A DNA stretch of 25,716 nt from DASRCB01 sp035653295 (GCA_035653295.1 DASRCB010000331.1:1-25716); one strand, 5' to 3'; positions 16,019-24,646 are shown, counted from the first letter of the stretch. Numbers and translations are program-made. The notes: generated by a model from the sequence alone, not told the origin.

Positions 16019-16563
16019 GTGCCCGTCAAAGCCGCATTTCGGCTGCATCCCATGTTGGGCTGTATTGGCGTCGCTCCTCCCGCACACCAATCGTTTCGGT
16101 CCGGCTATCTCGGTGGTTTTGGCGGCAACATGGACTACAACCAGTTGCGCGAGGGCACGACAGTCTACCTACCTGTATTCCAGCCCGGAGCACTGCTCTT
16201 CGTTGGCGATGGATATGCGGCGCAGGGTGATGGCGAGCTAACCGGCAACGCCTTGGAAACCTCCACGGACTTGAGTTCACAGTGGAACTGGTGCGAGGCA
16301 AATCGCTGGGGCAGCCGTGGTTTGAGAACACCGACTGGGTGATGGTATCCGGTGTAGCTGGGTCGCTGAACGACGCCCTGCAGGCGGCGACCACTGGGAT
16401 GTCCCAGTGGCTGGAAGACCGCTATAAGCTTAATCCCGGCGAGATCGCGATGGTGCTCGGCAGCTCGATGCACTACGACATTGCCGAAGTAGTTGACCTA
16501 CAGGTGCATGTCGTGGCGAGGCTGTCGAAGAAGACTCTGGACATGATCACGACCGCCAAGTAG
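16019..16563 (+). pseudogene. Acetamidase/formamidase family C-terminal fragment, frameshifted
   Basis: The fragment begins with LHPMLGCIGVAPP (the conserved FmdA/AmdA block), then FGGNMDYNQLREGTTVYLPVF, GALLFVGDGYAAQGDGELTG and NALETS. One base is missing at 16271-16274, and the family continues in the next frame as EFTVELVRGKSLGQP, AGSLNDALQAATTGMSQWL and YDIAEVVDLQVHVVA, up to the stop at 16561-16563. The N-terminal half of the roughly 300-residue enzyme is absent. The intact protein would hydrolyse short amides to carboxylate and ammonia. With the truncated gene before it, this marks a decayed segment beside the IS256 remnant. Confidence 0.85.
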
Positions 16564-16744
16564 CGTAAACGGAGCCCTCCAGGGATCACGGCGGCGACGC
16601 GGGATTCTCTCGGTCCGTTCTGCCCGCCCATCGGGCGCACCAAAGGCGCGAAAAGAAATGTTGTTCTGGTGAGCTCCGCCGACGCGCTTTCTCGCCATGG
16701 GTTTTTGAAAGCGGATGAAGGCCGCTGTACCACAAGGAGAATAT

Positions 16745-17167
16745 ATGAAAAACCACCTGATTACCCTGATTCCCGCGCTGGTTGCGATCGCAGCTACGGC
16801 GCTTCCTGTCCACGGCCAGTCCATGCCGAACTTCGGAGCCGGTATCAACGCGATGGTGCGCAACCAGATCATGATGCAGAAGCAGGGCGACGCCATGGCT
16901 CGTGCCGCAGCCATGCGCTATTACCGCTATGCTCTGGCGCTCCGGCGCATGGGCTACAAGGGCGACATCCCTACGGGCGTCACCACAGAATCGCTGAACG
17001 CTGCTAACTCCGCTTTGCAAAACGCGGGCGCCAACTACGTGCGGAACTCGCAAATCAACATGCAAAAGACCTGGAACTCAATCGACGACACCAACGCGGC
17101 CATCACCCGGGGTTGCCAGACGACACCCAACCCCGCGCTCAATATCCGCGTCCGCGTGTGCCCGTAA
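16745..17167 (+). CDS. Small secreted protein A1 with C-terminal cysteine pair
   Basis: 140 residues with a signal peptide (1-24, ending VHGQ). The mature part is rich in Asn, Ala and Gln and looks helical: NFGAGINAMVRNQIMM, QGDAMARAAAMRYYRYALAL, then LNAANSALQNAGANYVRNS, and the C-terminal IDDTNAAITRGCQTTP ending RVRVCP. The two cysteines (124 and 139) could form a disulfide. AAGGAG (16734-16739) fixes the ATG at 16745. It is a paralogue of 19472-19954, with conserved N-terminal and C-terminal blocks and a variable middle. The 5' leader is also shared (GAAAGCGGATGA about 45 bp before the start). Family and role are unknown to me; location outside the inner membrane is inferred. Confidence 0.75.
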   Translation: MKNHLITLIPALVAIAATALPVHGQSMPNFGAGINAMVRNQIMMQKQGDAMARAAAMRYYRYALALRRMGYKGDIPTGVTTESLNAANSALQNAGANYVRNSQINMQKTWNSIDDTNAAITRGCQTTPNPALNIRVRVCP

Positions 17168-17187
17168 ACAACCGCGATCACGACCCC

Positions 17188-17213
17188 GGGCCGGGATCCA
17201 AGGTTCCCGGCCC
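17188..17213 (+). terminator. Likely intrinsic terminator after A1
   Basis: GGGCCGGGA (17188-17196) and TCCCGGCCC (17205-17213) form a perfect 9-bp GC-rich stem with an 8-nt loop. It lies 20 bp after the A1 stop and is followed by CCCC and a short TTT. The T tract is weak. Confidence 0.55.
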
Positions 17214-17661
17214 CCCCTTTCGTGCTGTGACGACGAGCCGCCGTTTTGAGTTTCTCTTTGCTCGCCGAATCGAGAGCGGAAACTGCATTCCCTGGGTTTC
17301 GTTAGGACGCTTTCGGTTGGATTGGAAACGAGCCGCGCAACGTTTGCCGAAACCGCGCCGTAACCGAACAGCCGCGCGTGCGTTTACGAGTTGGCGACCC
17401 GGTCGGTGCTGAACAACGAGCTGCAGGCCTCCGGAGTTGTCGGAGGCCATAAGCATCAGTCGGTTGACCAGAACACGGTAACGGCTGGTAATTCTGGATC
17501 TCGTTTCGCCGTGATGACGGCCTCGGCGTCATCCGGTTCGCTCGCCCGGGAGTGTTTGTCCATTTTCAATTTGTCCCTGTAGGAGACCTGATCTGCCGGG
17601 GCCATGTTTTTTCGCCATGAGTTGACCTTTCGAATCGGCACAGTCCGGAAAGGAGATTCCG
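17214..17661. other. Intergenic with dispersed repeat F
   Basis: Apart from repeat copy F and the hairpin next to it, no gene is supported. Small minus-strand frames near 17456-17686 have no family resemblance, and a ribosome site does not decide between them. Confidence 0.45.
17345..17446 (-). repeat. Dispersed intergenic repeat, copy F, with adjoining hairpin
   Basis: The minus strand reads CTGCAGCTCGTTGTTCAGC (17407-17425), CGGGTCGCCAA, then GCTGTTCGGTTACGG and GCGGTTTCGG, matching copy A in order and spacing. Immediately before it on that strand is the hairpin GGCCTCCG/CGGAGGCC, placed like the GGCCTCT/AGAGGCC palindrome of copy G. Confidence 0.7.
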
Positions 17662-18399
17662 ATGAAAACTTACAATCAGAGTGCACGAAAGATGAAGATC
17701 GCTGGCTCGGCCTTGCTCGTAACCGGCGCTATTTTCGATTTACTCTTTATGCTTGCAAAGGTTGGAGGCGTGTTCGTCTCCCCAACCGCCTTCGTCATCG
17801 CCTCGGCGTTCCTGATCTCTGGCGTCAGGGCCTTGGCGCTTGTCAAAGCGGCACAAACAAAGCTCGCTGCCGGATCGCGCCCTCAGGAAGCCGGGGCGGC
17901 TTCCGCCGAAACGGGGGCCAGCATCCCCATGCCGCCGCAGATGACTGCGCTCATCGACGCCGAGCTCGCACGCCAGCGGCGGGTGATTCTCTGGATTGGC
18001 GGCGGTTTCGTGGCCGTCTTTCTGCTGGGTGGCGTCAGCGTCCACGCTGCATTGCCCGGCCCGGATGGAGCGGTCGCCTCCGAGCTGGTGTCCTCCATTG
18101 GTCTGTTTGGGGCGGCGTTAATTGGCGTTTTGTGGATGGTGTTCGGCCAGAGAACTCTGCGCCGCGACCGTTCCTCAGGGAGCTACTGCCGCTCCGCCGG
18201 AGCGATCACAGTCGCCGCTGTACCGGGCGGATACCTGCTGCGCGTCGGCGAACAGGTCCTGCTTACGAACAATCACCGGGCAATGAAGGTGCTGCGTTCG
18301 ATGCCCGCCGCCACTGTCGACTATAGCCCGCATGCACATATCATCTTTCAGGTTTACGACGCCTTCGGTCATTCGGTTTACCGCTTTGGCGATTCGTAG
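17662..18399 (+). CDS. Four-helix membrane protein B1, unknown function
   Basis: 245 residues with four predicted membrane helices (about 12-32, 38-60, 108-128 and 140-162). A proline- and alanine-rich linker (70-95) separates the two helix pairs. The soluble C-terminal domain of about 80 residues contains GEQVLLTNNHRAMKVLRSMP and ends HSVYRFGDS. AAAGGAG (17649-17655) supports the ATG at 17662. The gene is followed by a partial duplicate at 18869-19453. It lies between the two related secreted-protein genes, suggesting a functional link to them, but no known domain is recognised. Confidence 0.75.
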   Translation: MKTYNQSARKMKIAGSALLVTGAIFDLLFMLAKVGGVFVSPTAFVIASAFLISGVRALALVKAAQTKLAAGSRPQEAGAASAETGASIPMPPQMTALIDAELARQRRVILWIGGGFVAVFLLGGVSVHAALPGPDGAVASELVSSIGLFGAALIGVLWMVFGQRTLRRDRSSGSYCRSAGAITVAAVPGGYLLRVGEQVLLTNNHRAMKVLRSMPAATVDYSPHAHIIFQVYDAFGHSVYRFGDS

Positions 18400-18868
18400 C
18401 GTCCGGTCTCTGCCGGGCGCCGGGATCGGGAGCTGAAGGGCCGCAACATTCCGGGCCAAGATTCGTGTCGCCGCACCCGCCCTGCAACCCCCGCAGCTTC
18501 CATGCACGATGACCGTCATGAGCTGCTGGCGATGGCTGTAGGCCTGCCCGACGTAATCCCGCAGCGCCGTCGACCGCGGCTGGTCTCTCCCGCGCAGCGT
18601 GATGATGCGGTTCACGTGCCCCTTCCTGTGACGCACGACTTTGACGCGGCCCGCATGCTTCGAGTCGCTCCGCGCTTCAGCGTGATGTGATCGATTAACG
18701 CCTCGCAAGACTCGGTGGTCCATCCATTTCGCCGGGCGCCTCCGGGGTCGCGGCGATGTTCTCGACTGCGGGTGCAAGGCTCTGACCATTGCCAAAGCAC
18801 CACGAAAAAGGTGCCGCAGGTGTACAAACAGCTCGCAACCAGCGCGGCGGTTCGCGGAAACAACCAGC
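18400..18868. other. Intergenic between B1 and B2, no gene
   Basis: About 470 bp. It holds no recognisable copy of the B1 N-terminal region, so the duplicate B2 has lost its first helix pair. Short open frames on both strands look accidental. Confidence 0.45.
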
Positions 18869-19453
18869 ATGCTCATGTCTCCGCAGCCGACCGCGCTCAT
18901 TCACAGTGAACTCGCGCGTCGGCGCCGCGTGAATCTCTACGTCGCAGGCGGTTTCACGGCTTTGTTTCTGTTGGGCGGCGCTGCGCTGAACGCCTCCCTG
19001 CCGGGTTCCGACGGAGCCTTTGCTTTCGAGCTGCTGGCCGGGTTGGGTCTGGTCGGCGCGGCGTTGATCGCCGGCTTCTGGCTTGTTTTTGGTGAGCGCG
19101 CTCTGCCCTTGAATGCGCCTCGCACGCATTCTGCTGATCGACGGGACCGGTCGCCATACCACGGTGGCCGGCGGCTGTTTGCTCCTCGTGGCGAGCAGGT
19201 GCTCCTGGTGGACAACCGTCGGACCATTAAGGCGTTGCGTTCTCTTCCGGCGGCCACCATAGACAACAGCCCGCGCGCACACATCCTGTTTGACATCCGC
19301 GACCCGTTCGGCAACTCGGTTTACCGGTTCGCGACAGCGATGCGCGCGTGGCGGCGGCCGCCGAAATCGCGCGCTGATCAGTCGCTCGTTTTCTGTGATC
19401 CCTCACGCCGGTTTTTCTCGCCAGAGTTACTGAAAGCGGATGACGCCCGCTGA
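18869..19453 (+). pseudogene. B2: truncated, partly frame-shifted duplicate of membrane protein B1
   Basis: Residues 3-78 match B1 from its residue 91 (PQ-TALI--ELAR-RRV, then two helices). The C-terminal stretch GEQVLLVDNRRTIKALRSLPAATIDNSPRAHILF also matches. Between them, about 20 residues (around RTHSADRRDRSPYHGGRRLF) do not align. The neighbouring frame over the same bases reads DGTGRHTTVAGGCLLLV, which does resemble B1's SAGAITVAAVPGGYLLRV. Two compensating indels therefore bracket this stretch. The N-terminal helix pair is missing. The C-terminus runs past the position of B1's stop into the leader of the next gene (stop only 19 bp before 19472). No good ribosome site precedes 18869. 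Probably decayed, though it could still be translated. Confidence 0.65.
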
Positions 19454-19471
19454 ACTGTACGGGAGGACTCT

Positions 19472-19954
19472 ATGAAAGACTACACGCTCGCACCCGTCGC
19501 CACGCTCGCCCTGGCGATGTCAATGGTTACCACTCACGCCCGACCGCTTCCGAATATCGGAGCCGGCATGAAGGCGCTGCTGCGTAAAGAGGCCAGGTTG
19601 CAGAAAAAAGGCGACGCCATGGCCCGCGCAGCGGCGGTCCGGACGCATCGATATGTGCAGATCCTGGAGAAAGAAAGCCTTCGCGCGCAGGCGCCCGTCA
19701 ACGCCGGTGCACCGATCGGCATGCCGAGTGGTGCGGTTCCGGCGGTTATGCCCCCGATGCCCGTCGATGGCGGCGCGAATGTGCAGCCGCTGAACGCAGC
19801 CAACACCAGGCTGCAGAACACCGGAGCCACTTATATCCGGAATTCAGGAGTCAATGCTGTACGAAACGCCAATGCCATCGACGACACCAACGCGGCGATT
19901 ACGCAGGGCTGCCAGACTACGCCCGGCCCGTATCGAACCCGGGTTTGCCCGTAA
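19472..19954 (+). CDS. Small secreted protein A2 with C-terminal cysteine pair
   Basis: 160 residues with a signal peptide (1-24). Paralogue of A1: shared blocks are PNIGAGMKALLRKEARLQKKGDAMARAAA and LNAANTRLQNTGATYIRNS. The C-terminus IDDTNAAITQGCQTTP ends RTRVCP, with cysteines at 147 and 159. The middle differs: A2 has a Pro/Met/Gly-rich insert (about 74-103, PIGMPSGAVPAVMPPMP). GGGAGG (19461-19466) fixes the ATG at 19472. The leader from about 19430 resembles that of A1. Strong conservation of both ends with a divergent middle suggests selection on the termini. Function is unknown. Confidence 0.75.
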   Translation: MKDYTLAPVATLALAMSMVTTHARPLPNIGAGMKALLRKEARLQKKGDAMARAAAVRTHRYVQILEKESLRAQAPVNAGAPIGMPSGAVPAVMPPMPVDGGANVQPLNAANTRLQNTGATYIRNSGVNAVRNANAIDDTNAAITQGCQTTPGPYRTRVCP

Positions 19955-19996
19955 TCGGCACATTTCTGTCGCCGCGTTTGCCCTGACGGAGCGGAT

Positions 19997-20905
19997 ATGA
20001 AAAGCAGCATGCACGCAACGAAGACCGGCCAGGATCTGACCGTAACAGCCTTTGGGCTCGCCACGAGCGCTTTCACAGCCACAACCCTGGCTCTCCTCGA
20101 AACAAAGTGCGGAATCGCCGTTTATTCGTTTATGTGCTGGTCTGTTATACCCGCCGGCGCGCTTTGCGCGGGCTTCGCTGCCTCGAGCGGGTATTACCTG
20201 GGCGCGAAACTCTTCCATCACCGGCCGACCCGCCTGATGCTCTTCAACACCATCAGCGTTGCGCTGTCCACCTGGGTGGTTCTGAATTTCCTAAGATACT
20301 GCTGGACCGAGGTCAACGGGCAGCACATATCCCAGCTCGCTTCCTTTGGGCAGTTCATGCGACTTTCTATTACCAACCAGTCTATTGGCTGGGTGGGAAG
20401 CCGGCCCGACGACGCCGTGGGCGTGGGACAGTTCGGGTACCTCATCGCCGCCCTTCAGGTTCTGGGATTTGCCGCTGGTGGATTCTTCGTGCACTGGTAT
20501 TTGCGTGCTGCGCCGTACTGCGCAGCGTGCGGAAAGTATCTGCGCAGGTATTCATCAACTACGCGCTATACCGCTGATCCCGGCCAGCTTGCGGCAATGC
20601 ACTCCGATCTGGCTGCTGCCCTGCACAGTGGCGATAGCTCTGCGGCGGTGCAGCTTGTATCCAGTTTTGGCGAGGCGAAGGAGAAGAAAGGCATGCACCT
20701 GAGCGCAACGCTGAAGCTGTGGAAGTGCGAAACCTGCCCGCGCCAATTCTTCGAATCGTCCGTCCGGAAATGGAACGGCAGGGATTGGAAGGCTGTTGCC
20801 GGCCTGCACATGCGCGATTACATCGGGAGCGCCGGACCACCTCCCGCCGCGGCCGGCATCAGCGCTGTTTCCCAGCCGCCCGGAACTTCGCCAGTTGCGC
20901 ATTGA
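19997..20905 (+). CDS. Membrane protein with a split CxxC zinc-ribbon-like motif
   Basis: 302 residues with four likely membrane helices (about 17-37, 43-69, 82-102 and 147-167). A cytosolic tail holds YCAACGKYL (Cys 175 and 178) and KCETCPRQF (Cys 244 and 247), two CxxC pairs that together could bind one zinc ion. The tail ends with a Pro/Ala-rich stretch. The gene starts 42 bp after A2 and may be cotranscribed with it. Its last 47 bases overlap the convergent kinase gene (20859-20905). I recognise no named family. A regulatory or scaffold role at the membrane would be a guess. Confidence 0.7.
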   Translation: MKSSMHATKTGQDLTVTAFGLATSAFTATTLALLETKCGIAVYSFMCWSVIPAGALCAGFAASSGYYLGAKLFHHRPTRLMLFNTISVALSTWVVLNFLRYCWTEVNGQHISQLASFGQFMRLSITNQSIGWVGSRPDDAVGVGQFGYLIAALQVLGFAAGGFFVHWYLRAAPYCAACGKYLRRYSSTTRYTADPGQLAAMHSDLAAALHSGDSSAAVQLVSSFGEAKEKKGMHLSATLKLWKCETCPRQFFESSVRKWNGRDWKAVAGLHMRDYIGSAGPPPAAAGISAVSQPPGTSPVAH

Positions 20906-23642
20906 TCCGCCGCCGCGCCGCTGAACCGGAGCCATCGGCCGGCAGGGCCCGGAGCGCCTGTTCCGCTGCCACGATGGCGTGTGGACGGTCGCCTTCTTCG
21001 TAGTACGCGCGCCCGAGAAGCTCGAGGATTTCAGGGTCCCTGGGCGATTTTTCGACGGCCCGCCTGGCGTACTCAACCGCGGTCGCCGGATCCCGCATCT
21101 CTTCGGGCGTGCAGTCCAGAAAGGTGAGGGCATAGGCGTACAGATCGTCTGCCGTTGCGTCCTCGCGGCTCGCCAGTCTTCTCGTGATGGCCTGGGCCTC
21201 AGCCGTTTTCTGTCGCGCCTCCGGTTTGTTTCCGCGCCGCTGCAGGATGTCGGCGATATAGAGCAATTGTTCGGTGCGCCGCCCCTGCACCAGCACGTTC
21301 CCTGGTTGCTCGGCGGAAAGCTGGTTGAGAATATTCAGCACCTTCTCATAGTTCGACAGGGCCGAGGCAGTATCGCCCATCCGGGAGAGCAAGTCCCCGG
21401 AATATCGCAGCGTGATCGCCAGAGCCATGGCGAACTGAGCGTTGCCGGGATCGGAACGCAGCAGTACTTCGTTTATCGACGCAGCCCTTTCGTAGCTTCG
21501 CAGCGCATTCCTGGTATCGCCGGATTCCTCCTGCGCGGCGCCGATCTTCCTGTAGCCCAAAGCCACCAGACGCAGCGCCTCGGCATTGGCCGGATCGGCC
21601 GCGGAGAGTTCGCCGAGCGAGTCCAGGGCACGATGGTACTCGCTCATGCCCTGCTTCAGATCGCCGTGCGATAGCGCCAGATCCCCGATCTTGACGCGCA
21701 ACATGGCTTCGCCATAACGAGCATCGCGGTTCTTCGGATTTGCGGAGGCCTGACGCTCATAGATAGCCAGGGCCTGGTGATAACTGCGGAGCGCCGAAAC
21801 GGCGTCGTCCATATTAGGAAGACCGGAATGTCCCTGCAGGTCGCCGCGAACCTGGTAACAATTGGCCAGCTCGCCCTCGATCGCGGAATTGCCTGCGTCG
21901 GAGGCGCTGAGCCTCGCGAACAACTCGCACGCGGTGCGCAGATCTGATAGTCCTTCGGTTGGACTCCCGTTGCTGGGGAGCACCTGCCCCAGGGATTTCA
22001 GCGAGCGGGCCAGATCCAACTGCGCGGCTGGATCGCGCGCGTTGGCTTGCACGAGAGTTCGACTAATACGAAGCGCCTGATTGTAACTCCACACCGCGCC
22101 TTTGTTGTCGCCGAGGTTGGACCCGTAGGGATTCCCCTGAACGTCGCCAACCTTGATGTACGCGGAGGCAAGTTCGCTCTCGAGCGCGAGATTTCCGTGT
22201 GACTCGCTCTCCAGCCTCCTTAGATATTCGAGCGCCCGCTGTACCAGCAGCTTCCGCGCTGGCGTCGAGCCCCGAAGATTGCGAATCGCCCCATCGAACT
22301 CGAACAGGAACGAGGTCGCCAGCCGGCGCACGTCATTAAACTGGCGTTGGGCATTGGCACGCTCCCTTTCAGCGATTCGCGCCTGCGACAGAGCAATCAG
22401 AATGCCTGCTGCAAGCGAAATCGCCACCAGAACCGCGGCGGCGACGAAAAGGGCGTGACGACGGACAAACTTCCCGGCGCGATACGTCCACGTATCACGG
22501 TGGGCCGAGACCGGCAGTCCCTCCAGATAGCGGCGCAGGTCATCGGCAAACTGCCCCACGGAGGCGTAGCGGCGGTGCGGCTCCTTCCGTAGCGCCTTCA
22601 GAGTGATATTGTCGAGGTCGCCTTTCAAGTGCCGGCGCAGCTTCTCCGGAGACGTGCCTCGCTCGCCGGCAATTGCCGCCGCCGTTACAGCAGCGGGAAC
22701 TTCGGCGTCAGATGGGCTGCCGATAACCGCGCTCGGCGGATCGGGCTGCTGTTCGCAGATGGCGATCATCGCCTCCTGCGGTGAATCGGTCTTCGGACGG
22801 CAGGGCAGGTGTGACGTAAGCAGCTCGTAGAGAATAACGCCCAGAGAGTAGACATCACTGGCTGTGGTGACCGGCTCGCCGCGAACTTGCTCGGGGCTGG
22901 CATAGGCCGGCGTCAGCGGCCGGGACTCGGCCCGCGTCAGATCGGCCAATACATCCGGCTTGAGCAGTTTGGCGATCCCGAAATCGAGCAGTTTGGGAAC
23001 GCCCTCCGCCGTTACCAGAATATTGCTCGGTTTCAGGTCGCGGTGGACTACAAGGTTTTGATGTACATACTGGACCGCGGAGCAAACCTGACAGAAAAGC
23101 CGCACGCGATCGTTTACCGAGAGCCTGTGCTGCGCGCTGTAATCGTCGATACGTACGCCCTCAATGAAATCCATGGCGAAGAAGGGCAGACCTTCGCCGG
23201 TGATGCCGCCGTCCAGAAGCTTCGCGATGTTAGGGTGATCGAGTGTGGCCAGAATCTGACGCTCGTGGCGAAATCGTTCGAGAATCTCCTCGGTTCCGAT
23301 GGACGCCTGAACAACTTTGATGGCGACACTCTTTCTGAATGTATCGTCGGCGCGCACGGCCAGATAGACCGCGCCCATGCCGCCGATACCGATCCGCCGG
23401 ATGATCTGATAAGGTCCGATGCGCTTCCCCGCTGCCAGCTCATCCAGCGCGGCCGCGTTGGGCTGCGTCGCTTTCGTTACGTTCTGCTCGGACTCATACG
23501 CGGCCACGAGCGATTTCAGTTCAGCCCGCAGATGCTCGTCGTCACCGCAGGCGTGCGCCAGCCAGGCGTCGCGTTCGCCGGGCGGCAGTTCGAGCGCGGC
23601 GCCGAACAGCTCTTTCACACGGCTCCAGTCGAGCTGTGTCAC
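20859..23642 (-). CDS. Membrane Ser/Thr protein kinase with C-terminal TPR domain
   Basis: 927 residues from GTG at 23642; an upstream in-frame GTG at 23672 lies inside the sigma gene. GTG is preferred because it overlaps the sigma stop (GTGA) and the downstream TQLDWSRVKELF is the family's usual start. The kinase domain (about 77-375) has the glycine loop GIGGMGAVY, AIKVV (Lys 109), VVHRDLKPSNIL (Asp 202), LLDFGIAK (Asp 220) and PAYASPEQVRGE. One membrane helix is at about 397-418. The rest is a long extracytoplasmic TPR array (for example YNQALRI, YHQALAIYERQ, SNYEKVLNIL) ending in RRINAQLAKFRAAGKQ. This PknB-like architecture beside an ECF sigma factor is typical of Acidobacteria. It probably senses a signal through the TPRs and controls the sigma factor by phosphorylation. 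Confidence 0.93.
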   Translation of the reverse strand: MTQLDWSRVKELFGAALELPPGERDAWLAHACGDDEHLRAELKSLVAAYESEQNVTKATQPNAAALDELAAGKRIGPYQIIRRIGIGGMGAVYLAVRADDTFRKSVAIKVVQASIGTEEILERFRHERQILATLDHPNIAKLLDGGITGEGLPFFAMDFIEGVRIDDYSAQHRLSVNDRVRLFCQVCSAVQYVHQNLVVHRDLKPSNILVTAEGVPKLLDFGIAKLLKPDVLADLTRAESRPLTPAYASPEQVRGEPVTTASDVYSLGVILYELLTSHLPCRPKTDSPQEAMIAICEQQPDPPSAVIGSPSDAEVPAAVTAAAIAGERGTSPEKLRRHLKGDLDNITLKALRKEPHRRYASVGQFADDLRRYLEGLPVSAHRDTWTYRAGKFVRRHALFVAAAVLVAISLAAGILIALSQARIAERERANAQRQFNDVRRLATSFLFEFDGAIRNLRGSTPARKLLVQRALEYLRRLESESHGNLALESELASAYIKVGDVQGNPYGSNLGDNKGAVWSYNQALRISRTLVQANARDPAAQLDLARSLKSLGQVLPSNGSPTEGLSDLRTACELFARLSASDAGNSAIEGELANCYQVRGDLQGHSGLPNMDDAVSALRSYHQALAIYERQASANPKNRDARYGEAMLRVKIGDLALSHGDLKQGMSEYHRALDSLGELSAADPANAEALRLVALGYRKIGAAQEESGDTRNALRSYERAASINEVLLRSDPGNAQFAMALAITLRYSGDLLSRMGDTASALSNYEKVLNILNQLSAEQPGNVLVQGRRTEQLLYIADILQRRGNKPEARQKTAEAQAITRRLASREDATADDLYAYALTFLDCTPEEMRDPATAVEYARRAVEKSPRDPEILELLGRAYYEEGDRPHAIVAAEQALRALPADGSGSAARRRINAQLAKFRAAGKQR

Positions 23643-24220
23643 GGAGCCCCGCTGTTGCCGATCTCCCGCCACAGCCAGGCTTTGGCCAGTGCCCAGTCAC
23701 GCTTGACCGTGGAAGTGGAAATGCCCAGAACGGCGGCGATTTCCTCGACACCTAGTCCTCCAAAGACACGTAGTTCCACGATCCGGCCCTGCTGTTCGTC
23801 GAGGGCGCTGAGCTTTTCCAGCGCTTCGTTCAGCACGACCATCTGACCGGGCTGTTCCTGGCACATGACCACGGCCTCGGTCAGCGCCACTTTCGCCGCT
23901 CCGCTGCCGCGCTTGGTCGCGATCCGGGCGCGTGCATGGTCTACGAGGATACGGCGCATGACCTGTGCTGCCGCGCCGAAGAAATGGCGGCGATTTTCCC
24001 AGTTCACGCTCTGCTGGTCCACCAGCCGCAGGTATGCTTCGTGCACAAGTGCGGTGGCCTGCAGGGTGTGATCGCTGCGCTCGCGCCGCAGGTACGAGGA
24101 GGCAAGGCCCCGCAGTTCATTGTAGACCAGCGGGATCAGCTCCTCCCGTGCGTGAAGATCTCCCCGGCCCCAGTTCGCCAGCAACTGAGTAACTTCTCTG
24201 GAAGGATTCTCCCGTCCCAT
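23639..24220 (-). CDS. ECF-type RNA polymerase sigma factor
   Basis: 193 residues. The sigma-2 region (about 23-67) includes LIPLVYNELRGLASSYLRRE and HTLQATALVHEAYLRLV, then WENRRHFFGAAAQVMRRILVDHAR. These are hallmarks of the Sigma70_ECF family found with Ser/Thr kinases. The sigma-4 helix-turn-helix lies at about 142-190 (LDEQQGRIVELRVFGGL, EEIAAVLGISTSTVKRDW). There is no anti-sigma gene; instead the stop overlaps the kinase start by four bases, so the kinase is likely the regulator. The upstream region has no convincing promoter, although a short inverted repeat GGACAGCCCGGTTGTCC (24235-24251) lies just before the start. Confidence 0.92.
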   Translation of the reverse strand: MGRENPSREVTQLLANWGRGDLHAREELIPLVYNELRGLASSYLRRERSDHTLQATALVHEAYLRLVDQQSVNWENRRHFFGAAAQVMRRILVDHARARIATKRGSGAAKVALTEAVVMCQEQPGQMVVLNEALEKLSALDEQQGRIVELRVFGGLGVEEIAAVLGISTSTVKRDWALAKAWLWREIGNSGAP

Positions 24221-24646
24221 ACCGCCGCTGAACCGGACAGCCCGGTTGTCCTGCCATTCTAGTCCATCTATGCTACCGCGGAAGCACTGGCGGGAGGCGC
24301 GCGGCCAATCCTGGCCGAAAGCGCCGAATTCAGGAATCCTTGCTCAGATGCCCGACAACGTCGGCCGGAAGCGTTCTATCTCTCCCTCATCACTCGATGG
24401 TGAGGCCGACGCTCAATCCATCACAAGCGGCGATGTTGCCTCTGGGACGGCTATCGACTTACTTCGATCCGATCGTGGAAGGCCTGCAACTGAAGGCCTC
24501 GGAACTGCTTTGCAAACAGAAGAGCACCTTCGCTTCCGCTTCTTCACGACTGAAACCGGGCAGGTCCGTGAACCCGGCAGGACAGCTTTTCCGCACCGCG
24601 GCAACCAATGCGAGCTGTGTTCGCGCGCGGTTCGCTCCCGGTCGAA
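24221..24646. other. Intergenic, no recognised gene
   Basis: About 425 bp upstream of the sigma-kinase operon and downstream of the small zinc-ribbon gene. It should contain the sigma operon promoter. Open frames here resemble nothing I know. Confidence 0.4.

Noticed and set aside
22887..23846. Plus-strand open frame of 319 codons
   Set aside because: It is antisense to the kinase catalytic domain; no signature of its own.
24235..24251. Short inverted repeat GGACA/TGTCC upstream of the sigma factor as an operator
   Set aside because: Only five base pairs and no second copy, so it could easily occur by chance in GC-rich DNA.
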